The position numbers and the translations under genes were made by a program. DNA of 64,000 bases, taken from the NCBI RefSeq assembly GCF_030433685.1, contig NZ_JAROCF010000001.1, forward strand, positions 558,001-622,000, given 5' to 3'. This DNA is from Leifsonia williamsii. Its GTDB lineage: Bacteria > Actinomycetota > Actinomycetes > Actinomycetales > Microbacteriaceae. The notes beneath the pieces are model-generated. The model was given only the letters and a program-made list of their open reading frames with translations, was not told the DNA's origin and made no database searches. This document shows, one piece after another, positions 43,012 through 52,982 of the stretch (positions are counted from its first letter, which is position 1; each line of letters begins with the position of its first letter).

Positions 43012-44734
43012 CACCGCGACCGTCCGCGCGACGGCCGCCCGCCTCATCCGCCGCCACCGCGGCGCCCTCTCGGTGGTGCTCGCGCTGCACACGCTGGCCG
43101 CGGTCGCGGGCCTCGCAGGCCCCGCACTGATCGGCGTGATCATCGACGGCGTCACCGGCGGCACGCTCGTCAGCGCCGGCATCGACACCATCGCGCTCGT
43201 GCTGCTCGCGGCGATCGTGGCGCAGGCGCTGCTGACGCGGTTCGCGCAGCGGCAGTCGATGGTGCTCGGCGAGGGGGTGTTCGCGTCGCTGCGGGAGGAG
43301 TTCCTCGCGACCGTCGCGCGCCTCCCGCTCTCCACCGTCGAGGCCGCCGGGACGGGCGACCTGCTCGCGCGCACGACCAACGACATCCAGTCGGTCGCAC
43401 AGACGGTGCGGTTCGGCGTGCCGCGCATCCTGGTCGCCGGTGTGACGGCCGTGCTGACCGTGGTCGCGGCGTTCGTCGTGAACCCGGCCGTGGCGGTCGG
43501 GATGTTCGCGGGCGTCCCGATCCTCGTCGTGGCGACGCGTTGGTACCTCAAGCGCTCGGGCCCCGGGTATCAGCGGCAGCTCGCCTCCTACGCGACGCTC
43601 GGCGGCGCGATCAGCGAGACCGTCGACGGCGTCCGCACGATCGAGGCGCTGAGCCTCGCGCCGGCGCAGCGGTCGAAGGTCGACGCGGCCCTGCGCGAGC
43701 GGCGCGAGTCGGAGTGGTACACGCTGTGGCTGCGGTCGTGGTTCTTCCCGATGACCGACATCTCGTTCCTCCTGCCGGTGATCGTGGTGCTGGCGTGGGG
43801 CGCGTTCCTCGTCGGCTCGGGCGCAGCCTCCATCGGCGCCGTGACGGCCGTCGCGCTGTACGCGATGCAGTTGGTGTCGCCGGTGGACGAGCTGATCAGC
43901 TGGCTGGACGAGATCCAGGTCGGCACCACCGCGCTCTCGCGCATCATCGGCGTCGCGGACGTGCCGGAGGACCGCCACGCGACGGGCGAGACCCCGGCGG
44001 ACGAGCACGTGGTCGCCTCCGACGTCCGCTACGCGTACCGGGAGGGCGTGGAGGTGCTGCACGGCGTCTCCCTCGACCTCGCGGTGGGCGAGCGCCTGGC
44101 GATCGTCGGCCCGTCGGGCTCGGGCAAGTCGACGCTCGGGAGGCTGATGGCCGGCATCACGGAGCCCACCTCGGGTCGCGTGACCGTGGGCGGCGTGCGG
44201 CTTGTCGACCTGCCGCTGGACGACCTGCGCAGCCATGTCGCCCTGGTCACGCAGGAGCACCACGTCTTCGTGGGCACGATCGCCGACAACCTCTCGCTCG
44301 CCCGCCCGGGCGCCGGCCGCGACGAGCTCGCCCGCGCCCTGCGCGTGGTCGACGCGCTGCGCTGGGTCGCCGCGATGCCGAAGGGCCTCGACACGGTCGT
44401 CGGCTCGGGCGGCGTCGTGCTCACCCCCGCCCAGGCCCAGCAGCTCGCCCTCGCACGCCTGGTACTGCTCGACCCGCACACGCTCATCCTCGACGAGGCC
44501 ACCTCGCTGCTCGACCCCACCGCCGCCCGCGACCTCGAGCGCGCGATGAACCGGGTGCTCGAAGGCCGCACCGTCGTCGCCATCGCCCACCGCCTCCACA
44601 CCGCCCACGACGCGGACCGCATCGCGGTCGTCCGCGACGGCTACGTGGACGAGCTGGGCAGCCACGACGAGCTGGTGGCGGCGGGCGGCGCGTACGCGGA
44701 GCTGTGGGCGTCGTGGCACGGGGGCGGGCGGTGA
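42992..44734 (+). CDS. ABC exporter half-transporter with intact Walker motifs
   Basis: 580 residues, six spans in 1-310. Walker A VGPSGSGKST, Q-loop VTQEHHV, Walker B LILDEATSLLD and H-loop AIAHRLHT are canonical, but the signature reads LTPAQAQQLALARL, not LSGGQ. It thus complements the neighbour: its Walker motifs face the neighbour's good signature. The ATG at 42992 (GGGAGACGGCG upstream) is inside the previous gene's Lys-rich tail, so the two are coupled. Confidence 0.9.
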   Translation: MLLPIASTATVRATAARLIRRHRGALSVVLALHTLAAVAGLAGPALIGVIIDGVTGGTLVSAGIDTIALVLLAAIVAQALLTRFAQRQSMVLGEGVFASLREEFLATVARLPLSTVEAAGTGDLLARTTNDIQSVAQTVRFGVPRILVAGVTAVLTVVAAFVVNPAVAVGMFAGVPILVVATRWYLKRSGPGYQRQLASYATLGGAISETVDGVRTIEALSLAPAQRSKVDAALRERRESEWYTLWLRSWFFPMTDISFLLPVIVVLAWGAFLVGSGAASIGAVTAVALYAMQLVSPVDELISWLDEIQVGTTALSRIIGVADVPEDRHATGETPADEHVVASDVRYAYREGVEVLHGVSLDLAVGERLAIVGPSGSGKSTLGRLMAGITEPTSGRVTVGGVRLVDLPLDDLRSHVALVTQEHHVFVGTIADNLSLARPGAGRDELARALRVVDALRWVAAMPKGLDTVVGSGGVVLTPAQAQQLALARLVLLDPHTLILDEATSLLDPTAARDLERAMNRVLEGRTVVAIAHRLHTAHDADRIAVVRDGYVDELGSHDELVAAGGAYAELWASWHGGGR

Positions 44735-44783
44735 GTGCGGACAGCCCTCGGCGCCGCCCGCGCGCGCCTAGAGTAGGGAGCGT

Positions 44784-46367
44784 ATGGCTGAGCATCCACC
44801 CGCATCCCTCTCCGTCCAGCCCGAGCCCGTCGTCGTCACCCGCGACTCCGGGTCGGCTGCGCCCCGGTTCGCCCGCGACGACGTCGTGCAGCGGAAGGGG
44901 CTGTTCACGCTGGTCTCGGGGCCCTTCACACCGCGGGAGTCGATGATCCAGGATCTGCTCGCCGTGCACGACGCGCTGGAGGGGGCCGGGATCGAGTTCC
45001 TGCTGGTTCGCGGCGACGACGGCCGGCTGATCATCGCGCTCGACCGGCGACGCCGCAAGGAGGTCGCCGCCGCGCTCGCGGCCGCGTTCGCCGACGAGCC
45101 GTTCTACGCGCGCGACATCGACGTCGACGGCGGGGCGCGCGGTGACGCGCTGCTCATCGCCGACGGGAGGCTGTCGCGGCGCAAGTCCGACGTCCTGCGG
45201 CTCTACCGCCCCCGCCTCGAGCCCATCGGGAGGCTGCGTTACGGCTCCGAGACCGCCTTCCAGCTCGAGTTCTGGCGGTTCGGCGACGACGAGATCCGCG
45301 CGCCGCTGCCGAACGCGCTCATGCGCACCACCCTCCCCCGCAGCGAGGCGGTCGAGGCCGAGGTGGAGCTGTACGGCCGGCGCTGGCGCACCCTTCAGCA
45401 CATGTTCGACCCGCTCGCGAGCGACGTCGCCTTCGACATCGACATCGTCTTCTCGTGGGTCGACGGGTCGAGCGCCGAGTACCAGCGGCAGCGCGCCGCC
45501 CGCCAGGCCGCCTACGTCGTCGGGGAGGGCGACGACAACGAGGCGCGGTTCCGGCAGATCGACGAGCTCAAGTACGCGCTGCGCAGCGTGCACATGTTCG
45601 CGCCGTGGATCCGCAACATCTACATCGCGACCGACTCGCCGGTGCCGCCGTGGCTCGATGCCGAGCATCCGCGCATCAACATCATGCGCAGCGAGGACTT
45701 CTTCAGCGACAAGAGCGGCCTCCCTACGCACAACTCCCACGCGGTCGAGAGCCAGCTGCACCACATCCCCGGCCTGTCGAAGCACTTCCTGTACTCGAAC
45801 GACGACATGTTCATCGGCCGCCCGATCTCGCCCGACGTGTTCTTCTCGCCGGGCGGTGTGACGAAGTTCGTGGAGGCCGGAACCCGCATCGGCCTCGGCG
45901 AGTCCGACCCGCGGCGCAGCGGCTTCGAGAACGCGGCCCGCGTCAACCGCCGCCTGCTCTGGGAGCGGTTCGGCGCCGTCACCACGCGCCACCTCGAGCA
46001 CTGCGCCGCCCCGCTGCGCATCGACGTGCTGCGCGAGATGGAGCAGGAGTTCGCCGAAGACTTCCGTCGCACGGCCACGAGCCCCTTCCGGTCGGCGACC
46101 GACATCTCCGTCACGAACTCGCTGTACCACTACTACGCGCTGATGACCGGCCGCGCGGTGACCCAGACGCAGGCGAAGGTGCTCTACATCGAGACGACGC
46201 TGAAGCAGGCGCCCGCCACGATGAAGCGCCTGCTGAAGGCCCGCGACCAGGACATGTTCTGCCTCAACGACGGCTCCAAGCCCGAGATCTCGGTGGAGGA
46301 GCGGACGCACGCGGTGACGGACTTCCTGGAGCGGTACTTCCCGTTCGCGGCGCCGTGGGAGCGGTGA
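44784..46367 (+). CDS. Stealth-family sugar-phosphate transferase
   Basis: 527 residues with all four Stealth regions: CR1 IDIVFSWVDGSS near 220, CR2 RFRQIDELKYALRSVHMFAP through TDSP, LPTHNSHAVESQLHHIPGLS and FLYSNDDMFIG, CR3 ARVNRRLLWERFG ... RHLEHCAAPLR, and CR4 DQDMFCLND. Stealth enzymes transfer hexose-1-phosphate to capsule or wall polysaccharides. Residues 1-200 are a separate, less conserved N-terminal part that holds no known catalytic motif. It follows the ABC pair by 50 bases with its own GGGAG site; a joint role in a surface glycan is plausible. Confidence 0.9.
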   Translation: MAEHPPASLSVQPEPVVVTRDSGSAAPRFARDDVVQRKGLFTLVSGPFTPRESMIQDLLAVHDALEGAGIEFLLVRGDDGRLIIALDRRRRKEVAAALAAAFADEPFYARDIDVDGGARGDALLIADGRLSRRKSDVLRLYRPRLEPIGRLRYGSETAFQLEFWRFGDDEIRAPLPNALMRTTLPRSEAVEAEVELYGRRWRTLQHMFDPLASDVAFDIDIVFSWVDGSSAEYQRQRAARQAAYVVGEGDDNEARFRQIDELKYALRSVHMFAPWIRNIYIATDSPVPPWLDAEHPRINIMRSEDFFSDKSGLPTHNSHAVESQLHHIPGLSKHFLYSNDDMFIGRPISPDVFFSPGGVTKFVEAGTRIGLGESDPRRSGFENAARVNRRLLWERFGAVTTRHLEHCAAPLRIDVLREMEQEFAEDFRRTATSPFRSATDISVTNSLYHYYALMTGRAVTQTQAKVLYIETTLKQAPATMKRLLKARDQDMFCLNDGSKPEISVEERTHAVTDFLERYFPFAAPWER

Positions 46368-46401
46368 GGGGCAAGGCGGCGCGGGCGGTCGTGTCACATT
46401 T

Positions 46402-46455
46402 GCGCCGAATCGCGGGATGGTCCGCGTCAGAACCGAGATTCGCGCCGAATCGCGG
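46402..46455. repeat. Direct repeat of GCGCCGAATCGCGG, 40 bases apart
   Basis: Identical 14-mers at 46402-46415 and 46442-46455; the second extends to a GATTCG-CGC-CGAATC hairpin. They fill the 102-base gap between convergent genes. The preceding GTGTCACATTTGCG recalls the short repeats at 10007 and 37145. Confidence 0.55.
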
Positions 46456-46469
46456 AAGTGCTGGGGGCG

Positions 46470-47411
46470 TCAGGCCAGGACGCTGATCGGCTCCGTCGGC
46501 GGGGCGATCCGCGAGGCGGCCGGGATGCGGATGCCGTCCGCCTCCAGCCGCCGCGCCGACTCCTCCGCGTCGATGTAGTCGAGCGTGGGGAACGCGCCCA
46601 GCGGCACCACCGAGTGCAGCACGGTCGTCGGGTAGACGTGCACGAGGTTGAAGGCGCGGGCGCCGTCGCGGCCGCGCGTCCCTCCGACCGGCACGTTGAG
46701 GTCCTGCGTGTAGCAGCTCGCCGACGCCACCGAGACCGGGATGCCGGCGAACGTCGCCGTCGAGGAGTAGTGGAGGTGGCCCGCGATGATGCCGCGCACG
46801 TCGCTGCCCTCGAGCACCTCCGCCAGCCGCGCCTGGTCGCGCAGCTCGACCGAGACCGCGAGGTCGAGCACGCTCGGCACCGGCGGGTGGTGCATCGCGA
46901 GGATGCTGCCCTCCGGCGCGTCGATCGACAGCTCGGCCGCGAGCCAGTCGAGCTGCGACTCGCTGATGTCGCCGTGGTGGTGGCCGGGGACGGTGGAGTC
47001 GAGCACGATGATGCGCAGGCCGCCGAGCCAGTGGACCTCGTCGATCGGCCGCGCCTCGCCGTCGGGCTGCAGCTGCGGCGCCTGGTCGAGCAGCCCGTGC
47101 CGGAACGCGTTGCGCTCGTCGTGATTGCCCATCACCCAGATCACCCGGGCGCCCATCCGCTCGGCCGCCGGCTCGACCAGCTCGCGGAGGCGCCGGTACG
47201 CGTCCGGCTGCCCGCGGTCGGCGAGGTCTCCGGTGAACACGATGGCCTCGGGCCTGCCGCGAGACGCCTCGACGTCACCCAGGAGGGCGCGGAGGTGGGC
47301 TTCGCTGTCGACGGACCCGTAGAGCTGCTCACCGCCGGCGAGCAGATGCGTGTCGCTGATGTGCAGGAGGAAGTGGTCGGGCCGCGGATACTCCGCGATT
47401 CGCGTCTTCAC
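46470..47411 (-). CDS. Calcineurin-like phosphodiesterase (class III cyclic-nucleotide PDE type)
   Basis: 313 residues. All five metal motifs are present: [27 protein letters not shown] and AGHLHYSS. The layout matches CpdA/Rv0805-type enzymes that hydrolyse cAMP or related phosphodiesters. I chose the GTG at 47411, 4 bases after the beta-mannosidase stop, since homologues start near [12 protein letters not shown]; an ATG at 47432 inside the previous gene would add seven odd residues. Coupling to a GH2 gene is unusual. Confidence 0.85.
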   Translation of the reverse strand: MKTRIAEYPRPDHFLLHISDTHLLAGGEQLYGSVDSEAHLRALLGDVEASRGRPEAIVFTGDLADRGQPDAYRRLRELVEPAAERMGARVIWVMGNHDERNAFRHGLLDQAPQLQPDGEARPIDEVHWLGGLRIIVLDSTVPGHHHGDISESQLDWLAAELSIDAPEGSILAMHHPPVPSVLDLAVSVELRDQARLAEVLEGSDVRGIIAGHLHYSSTATFAGIPVSVASASCYTQDLNVPVGGTRGRDGARAFNLVHVYPTTVLHSVVPLGAFPTLDYIDAEESARRLEADGIRIPAASRIAPPTEPISVLA

Positions 47412-47415
47412 GTTC

Positions 47416-50280
47416 TTATTGCACCACCGCATTCTGAACGGGCCGTGAACCTACGCGGTGCGTTTCCGGAAGGCGGGGGTCGATCGTACGCGGCGCCGTG
47501 GCCTGCGGCGCGACGACAAGGGGAGGCGCGTTCCAGGATTCGAGGCGCGCCGGGCCGGGCTGTGCGTGCGACCAACCGACCGTGAGCGTTCGTTCCTCCC
47601 CGGGAAGCAGCGGACGCGGATCACCCCCGGCGAGCAGCCAGCCGGGTGCGGCGGCCGGCCGCGCGTCGACCACCCGCACAGTGAGCGCCGCCGCCCCGCC
47701 GACGTTGCGGACGCGCACGCTGCCGGCCACAGCCTCCACCTCCAGCGTCGTCTGCGGCACATCGAACAGCGCGCCGAAGTCGGAGGTCGTGGTCGCGATC
47801 ATCCGCTCCACGTCGATCTCGGCGCCCGACGGGTCACGCCACTCCGCTTCCCAGAGGAACACCTCCGGCAGGTCGGCGACGGGCACCGCGAGGTCGCTCG
47901 CGAACACGGGCCGGTCGACGACCTCCACGCGCCCCCTCTCCTCGGCCAACACCTCGCCCCGCAGCCCCCGCACGCGCAGCGTCACCGTGGAGCCCGCCGC
48001 CACCGGGTCCTCGGCCCAGAGCCACGCCTCCACCCGTGCCTCCTGCTCGCCGGCCCACACCGCCCGCGTCACGCGCAGCGTCGCCCGACGCCTCTCGAAG
48101 GCGCGCGCCACCGCATGGAAGGCGGGCTTGGGCTCTCCGCGGTAGTCCACGGCGGCGGTGCACCACGCGTTCGGGAAGCTCTCGTTCAACTGCCACGGCA
48201 GCACCATCGCGTTGCGCGGCCAACGGCGCCGGTCTGCCTCCACTGCGTACTGAAGTCCCGTCGCCTGCAGCAGCTGGGACGCTCGGTTGAGCGTCTCGAG
48301 GTCGCGGGGGCGTGCGCCGAACAGCGCGTTCACCTGCGTCGCGTTGTTCCACCACTCGCCGAGGTGCCGGTACACCGGATTGGTGCGGTCGGCAGGCCAG
48401 CGGTCGGGCTCGGGGATGAGGGCCTCCAGCGAGCGGAGGTTCGTCATCCCCTCGACGCCGAACTCGGAGTGCGCGAGGTTGGTGCCGGCGTTGTACAGCT
48501 CGTACTGCGCCACGAGCCCCTGGTGCTCCCACGGCCCGTGCACATCGTGCTGGCCACCGGGGTTCGCGCGGATGCGGTCGAGCCGGTTGTGGAACTCCGG
48601 CCCGGTCGGCGAGGTCGGCAGCCAGGAGCGCCCCGGATCGCGTGCCTCCACGGTCTCATGCAGGGCCGCGAGCACCGGCGACCGGGTGTCGTCGAGCGGC
48701 ACCCCTCCCTCGTCGAGCTCGTTGCCGCCTCCCCAGACCAGGAGGGAGGGATGGTGCACGCGCGTCGGCACGATCGCCTCCGCCTCCTCGCGCATGAGCG
48801 CGACGAAGGCCGGATCCGTGCTCGGCGCGCTCTGCATACCGGAGCTGGACTGCGAGAACTCCTGCCACACCAGCAGCCCGAGCCGGTCGCACGTCTCATA
48901 GAAGTGCTCGGACTCGATCAGCCCGCCGCCCCAGACCCGCACCATCCGCGCCCCGGAGGCCGCTGCCAGCCCGAGCAGGTGCTCGACGGTCTCATCCCGG
49001 ATGGCGCCGAACAGCGTGTCCGCAGGAGTCCAGTTCCAGCCGACCATGGCGACGGGCGTGCCGTTGACGACGGCGGTATACCCGCGGGCGTCGGCGGGAG
49101 CGCCCTCGTTGCGGACGAGTTCGGCCGTGCGGAAGCCGGTGAGCCGTGAGGTGCTGTCGAGCACGCGGCCATCGGCGTCGGTGAGGGTGACTGTGACGCG
49201 GTAGAGCGGCTGGGAGCCGGCTGTGTTGGGGTGCCAGAGGGCGGGGGAAGGGAGACGGAGGGTGGCGGTGCCGGAGCGGGTCGGTGCGGTCACGGTCGCG
49301 CTCGCCATGCCGTTCGCTTCGGTGGCGGTCGCGGTGGCCTCGGTACCGTCGATGTCGGTCGGAGCGACAGCCGCATCGACCGCGCCCGCGCCGGTCGCCG
49401 CCACTGCCGTGGCCGGCTCAACGATCGAGTTGGCGGGACGTGCCGTGTCGTCCCTACCACCGGCGGCGTGTTGCGACATATCGTTCGGTTTGGTCTCCGG
49501 CATGACCGTGATCGTGACGCGGGAGGCGGGGGTTGCGGAGCCCGAGATCAGCGGCGCCTCCCACCTCGCCTCCACAACGCCTTCGAGACCGGTCGCACCC
49601 ACTGCCTCGGCCGAGTGCTGCGGCTCCACCCGCGCCCGCACCTCCACCTCGCGCAGCAGCGCATCCCCGAACCGAAGCCGGGCGCTGCGCCAGATGCCCT
49701 GGTGGCGGAGGCGGGGGCTGAAGTCCCAGCCGTAGCCGAGGCGCGGGGCGTGCACGCGGACGCGTTCCGTGCGGCCCACCTGCGGCTCCGAGGCCGGCGC
49801 CGGGAGCACGTGCAGAGCCAGCTTGTGGCGTCCGGGCGTGGTCTGCGCGGCCGTCAGCTCGAAGCGGCCCCGCCGGTACAAGCCGTCGATGGAGCCGACC
49901 AGGTCGCCGTCCCAGTAGACGTCCGCGCCCGGGTCGACGCCGTCGAACTCGAGGAGGGCGACCCGTGCGTCCACGCCGGCCGGCACCTCCACCGCCCGGC
50001 GGTACACCCATGACCGCTCCGCCACCCATTCGCTCGCACGGCTGTTGCGGCCGACCCGTGGATCGGGCACCTCCCCGGCGCGGTGGAGGTCGTCGATCAC
50101 GCTGCCGGGAACGGTCGCCGGCAACCAGCCGGGCGCCGCCGCGATGGCCGCCGACGCCTCCGCCACGTTGTTACCGGCGACGGGCAGGGGCGCGCCGAGA
50201 TACCACTCGGCCGTGTCGCCGAGTGCCTCGCGCACGGTCCAGCCGTCGCCGTCCACGGTGATCGTCGTCGATGCTCGCAC
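47416..50280 (-). CDS. GH2 beta-mannosidase
   Basis: 954 residues, cytoplasmic. N-terminal sugar-binding domain, then the GH2 barrel with [20 protein letters not shown], acid/base Glu in [14 protein letters not shown] and nucleophile Glu in [26 protein letters not shown] and [14 protein letters not shown] are beta-mannosidase blocks. Within the linker between the first two domains, residues about 258-320 are a low-complexity insertion (many Ala, Thr, Val) that includes a dispersed repeat. The GTG at 50280 was chosen because GGGAGGA lies 7 bases before it and the longer frame would translate the upstream operator. Confidence 0.9.
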   Translation of the reverse strand: MRASTTITVDGDGWTVREALGDTAEWYLGAPLPVAGNNVAEASAAIAAAPGWLPATVPGSVIDDLHRAGEVPDPRVGRNSRASEWVAERSWVYRRAVEVPAGVDARVALLEFDGVDPGADVYWDGDLVGSIDGLYRRGRFELTAAQTTPGRHKLALHVLPAPASEPQVGRTERVRVHAPRLGYGWDFSPRLRHQGIWRSARLRFGDALLREVEVRARVEPQHSAEAVGATGLEGVVEARWEAPLISGSATPASRVTITVMPETKPNDMSQHAAGGRDDTARPANSIVEPATAVAATGAGAVDAAVAPTDIDGTEATATATEANGMASATVTAPTRSGTATLRLPSPALWHPNTAGSQPLYRVTVTLTDADGRVLDSTSRLTGFRTAELVRNEGAPADARGYTAVVNGTPVAMVGWNWTPADTLFGAIRDETVEHLLGLAAASGARMVRVWGGGLIESEHFYETCDRLGLLVWQEFSQSSSGMQSAPSTDPAFVALMREEAEAIVPTRVHHPSLLVWGGGNELDEGGVPLDDTRSPVLAALHETVEARDPGRSWLPTSPTGPEFHNRLDRIRANPGGQHDVHGPWEHQGLVAQYELYNAGTNLAHSEFGVEGMTNLRSLEALIPEPDRWPADRTNPVYRHLGEWWNNATQVNALFGARPRDLETLNRASQLLQATGLQYAVEADRRRWPRNAMVLPWQLNESFPNAWCTAAVDYRGEPKPAFHAVARAFERRRATLRVTRAVWAGEQEARVEAWLWAEDPVAAGSTVTLRVRGLRGEVLAEERGRVEVVDRPVFASDLAVPVADLPEVFLWEAEWRDPSGAEIDVERMIATTTSDFGALFDVPQTTLEVEAVAGSVRVRNVGGAAALTVRVVDARPAAAPGWLLAGGDPRPLLPGEERTLTVGWSHAQPGPARLESWNAPPLVVAPQATAPRTIDPRLPETHRVGSRPVQNAVVQ
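49464..49487. repeat. Copy of short repeat family GGCGTGTTGCG (inside beta-mannosidase gene)
   Basis: GGCGTGTTGCGACATATCGT followed by TCGG; related to the copies at 7624 and 34857. It encodes NDMSQHAA at the start of the low-complexity insertion of the enzyme. Confidence 0.45.
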
Positions 50281-50297
50281 CGCTCGATCCTCCCAAA

Positions 50298-50315
50298 TCT
50301 GCAATCGATCCCACA
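50298..50315. promoter_or_regulatory. Weak copy of the TGTGGGA-N4-TCCCACA operator
   Basis: TCTGCAATCGATCCCACA agrees with the site at 16486 in 13 of 18 bases; one half (TCCCACA) is perfect. It lies 17 bases before the beta-mannosidase start in the gap shared with the divergent dehydrogenase gene. Confidence 0.45.
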
Positions 50316-50408
50316 ATTTCTGTTCCGACACTTCCGCTCGGCGAGGAGCAGAAGTTAGAGTGACGTGTTCGCGCGCACCGCACCCCAGGCAAGGAGGCCT
50401 TCACAGGC

Positions 50409-51425
50409 ATGTCCCATCCACTCGCAGTGGCAGCGATCGGCTTCTGGCATGTGCACGCGGGAGACTACGCGCGCGCCGCCGAGCAGCACCCCGACACGGC
50501 GCTCGTCGCCGTCTGGGACGACGACGAGCAGCGCGGCCGGGCCGCCGCCGAGGAATTCGGCGTGGAGTTCGTCGCCGACCTCGACGAGCTGCTCGCCCGG
50601 CCCGACCTCGACGGCGTCACCATCACCACGTCCACCGACGTCCACCACGACGTCATCTCCCGTGCCGTCGCGGCCGGCAAGCACGTCTTCACCGAGAAGC
50701 TGCTCGCCCCCACGGTGGACGAAGCCGAGGACCTCGTCCACCGCGCCTCCGCCGCGGGTGTCGCGCTCGTCGTGTCGCTCCCCCGGCTCTACGACGACTA
50801 CACCGTGGCGATCGAGCGCATCCTCGACGAAGGATCCCTCGGCGACCTGACGTACTCGCGCGTCCGCCTCGCACACGACGGCTGGGTCGCCGGTTGGCTG
50901 CCGGAGCGTTTCGCCGACCCGGCAGAGGCCACCGGCGGCGCGCTCACCGATCTCGGCTGCCACCCGGCGTACCTCACCCGGCTCTACCACCGGGCCGAGC
51001 CGCTGACCGTCACCGCCAGTTACGGAAGCGTCACCGGCCGTCGCGTCGAGGACAACGCCGTGGTCACGGCCGAGTTCCCCGGCGGACGGTTGGGCGTCTT
51101 CGAGGCGAGCGTCGTCACGACACCGGGCGCCTTCACCGTCGAGCTGCGCGGCACGCGGGCATCAGTGATGTTCGGCTTCGGCGGCGAGCGCCTCCTGGCC
51201 AAGGGCGGCGACTTCGGCGACGAGTGGCAGGAGATCCCGCTGCCGGAAAGCCGGCCGGGCGCCTTCGCACAGTGGGTGCAGCACATCCACGACGGCACGA
51301 CGGCCGACGACAACCTGGAGCACGCGGTCGCGCTCACGCGGACCGTCGTCGCGGCGAACGCCTCGGCCGAAGCCGGGCGTGCTGTGGCGTGGTCGGCGGC
51401 GACCGCGACAGCGCCGGTGCGCTGA
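50409..51425 (+). CDS. Gfo/Idh/MocA-family oxidoreductase
   Basis: 338 residues. Rossmann domain to about 120, with an altered dinucleotide loop (AAIGFWHVHAGDY in place of GxGxxG) and EKLLAP in place of the usual EKPxA. The C-terminal sheet domain has ATGGALTDLGCHPAYLTRLY with the likely catalytic His. It probably oxidises a sugar or inositol-like substrate with NAD(P). AAGGAGG precedes the ATG. Divergent from beta-mannosidase. Confidence 0.88.
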   Translation: MSHPLAVAAIGFWHVHAGDYARAAEQHPDTALVAVWDDDEQRGRAAAEEFGVEFVADLDELLARPDLDGVTITTSTDVHHDVISRAVAAGKHVFTEKLLAPTVDEAEDLVHRASAAGVALVVSLPRLYDDYTVAIERILDEGSLGDLTYSRVRLAHDGWVAGWLPERFADPAEATGGALTDLGCHPAYLTRLYHRAEPLTVTASYGSVTGRRVEDNAVVTAEFPGGRLGVFEASVVTTPGAFTVELRGTRASVMFGFGGERLLAKGGDFGDEWQEIPLPESRPGAFAQWVQHIHDGTTADDNLEHAVALTRTVVAANASAEAGRAVAWSAATATAPVR

Positions 51426-51633
51426 GACGGATTCATCGTTCCCCCTTACGTCCGCGGAGCGTTCGCCCCGACGGGTCACACCTTTTGTATCGGTGTCCCA
51501 CGGCCGTCACCAGAGCGTCCGAACCTCTCCACAGACCGCGCACTCACCCCACTTCTCCACCGATTCGCATCCCCTCTGCCCGGCAGCAGCCCGGCCCGCC
51601 GAGGATGATCACACACACGTCAGGAGCATCGAC

Positions 51634-52668
51634 ATGACCATCGCCCACAGCACCCCAGCACGCACTGTCCGCATCGGCCTCATCGGCGCCGGCGGCATCG
51701 CCGGAGCCCACGTCGCGGGTTACCTCCGCAACCCGGAGACGGTGACGTTCGCCGCCGTCGCCGACCCGGTCCGCGAGAGCGCGGAAGCCCGCGCAGGCGA
51801 CTCCGGCGCGCAGATCTTCGCCGACTACGCGACGATGCTCGCCGAGGCCGACATCGACGCGGTCGACATCTGCCTGCCGCACCACCTCCACAAGGACGCG
51901 ATCGTGGCAGCGGCCCGCGCCGGCAAGCACATCCTCTGCGAGAAGCCACTCTGTCTCTCCCCCGAGGAGGCGGCGGAGGTCACCGCGGCGGTCCAGGAGT
52001 CCGGCGTCACCCTCATGTGCGCCCACAATCAGCTGTTCCTTCCGGCCGTCGCCAAGGCGAAGGAGCTGATCGAGTCAGGCGTGCTGGGTCGGGTGTACGA
52101 GGTGCGCACCACCGACTCGTTCTTCAACGACTTCGACCCGTCGAACATGGGCTGGCGCGCGCACGCGGCGACGAGCGGGGGTGGCGAGCTGATCGACACC
52201 GGCTACCACCCGACCTACCTGCTGCTGCACCTGGCGGGCGGCTCCCCGGTCGAGGTCACCGCCATGCTGGCGACGCACCGCCTCTCCTTCATGGAGGGTG
52301 AGGACTCCGCCACCGTCCTGGTCCGCTTCGACAACGGCGTGATCGGGACGATCGTCACCAGCTGGGCCTACCAGCCGGCCGACGGCACCGAGCGCTTCTC
52401 GGCGGTGGGCGAGCTCGGCAGCCTCACCAGCGACGGCACCACGCTCAGCTACCGCCGCCGCGGCGACGCAGAGCCCACGACGCTCGACCTCGAACCGGTC
52501 CACGAGTTCGGCGCCGAGATCGAGCACTTCGCCCGCAGCATCCTCGACGGCACCCGCCCCCTCCACACCGAGAAGGAGGGCATCGAGGTCCTCGGCATCA
52601 TCCTCGGCGCCTACGAGTCCGCCCGCACGCGCACCATCGCCCCGGTCGGGTCGCTGGTGTCGGCGTAG
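51634..52668 (+). CDS. Gfo/Idh/MocA-family oxidoreductase
   Basis: 344 residues. Canonical IGLIGAGGIAGAHVAGYL (14-31), CEKPLCLSPEEA, and GGGELIDTGYHPTYLLLHLAGG with catalytic Lys/Asp/His positions. More typical than its neighbour. CAGGAG lies before the ATG. The 208-base gap before it carries nothing I can name. Substrate unknown; sugar dehydrogenase linked to the glycan genes is a guess. Confidence 0.9.
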   Translation: MTIAHSTPARTVRIGLIGAGGIAGAHVAGYLRNPETVTFAAVADPVRESAEARAGDSGAQIFADYATMLAEADIDAVDICLPHHLHKDAIVAAARAGKHILCEKPLCLSPEEAAEVTAAVQESGVTLMCAHNQLFLPAVAKAKELIESGVLGRVYEVRTTDSFFNDFDPSNMGWRAHAATSGGGELIDTGYHPTYLLLHLAGGSPVEVTAMLATHRLSFMEGEDSATVLVRFDNGVIGTIVTSWAYQPADGTERFSAVGELGSLTSDGTTLSYRRRGDAEPTTLDLEPVHEFGAEIEHFARSILDGTRPLHTEKEGIEVLGIILGAYESARTRTIAPVGSLVSA

Positions 52669-52728
52669 GAGGGGTCGCCGGGGAGCGGGCGGAGCCGCGT
52701 GGTCGTCGGCGGTGGCTGCGGCGACAAC

Positions 52729-52813
52729 GGCAGCGGCAGCGCCAGCGCGAGCGGGAGCGGGAGCGGCAGCGGCAGCGCCAGCGGGAGCGGGAGCGGGAGC
52801 GGGAGCAGGAGCG
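52729..52813. repeat. Hexanucleotide GGGAGC/GGCAGC microsatellite
   Basis: About fourteen 6-bp units of [GC]G[GC]AGC type. They sit in the 314-base gap 52669-52982 between convergent genes. The rest of this gap holds no gene that I can support; a 50-codon open frame from 52818 has no ribosome site and odd composition. Confidence 0.75.
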
Positions 52814-52982
52814 GTCGATGATGCAGAGAACGGAGGTTGAAGCGCTAACCGAGCCGGCACGCGCAGGGAACGGAGGAGTAACGCGGCGGAGGAGATGTCG
52901 CATCCTCCCGGCATCAACGGTCGCTCGCAGGCTGAGGCAAGGGCGGCCGCAGGGGCTCGGGTGGTAACCGGCGGCTGGGCGC

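Noticed and set aside
47412..47432. ATG at 47432 as start of the phosphodiesterase
   Set aside because: It lies inside the beta-mannosidase end, has no ribosome site and adds seven residues not expected from the family; the GTG at 47411 is preferred, though not certain.
50281..50331. Start of beta-mannosidase at 50331
   Set aside because: It would translate the operator-like sequence, and the GTG at 50280 has a strong GGGAGGA site at good distance.
52669..52982. Small protein gene in the microsatellite gap
   Set aside because: Frames through the GGGAGC units give only Ser/Gly/Arg or Ala/Pro repeats, and the 50-codon frame from 52818 lacks a ribosome site and normal codon use.
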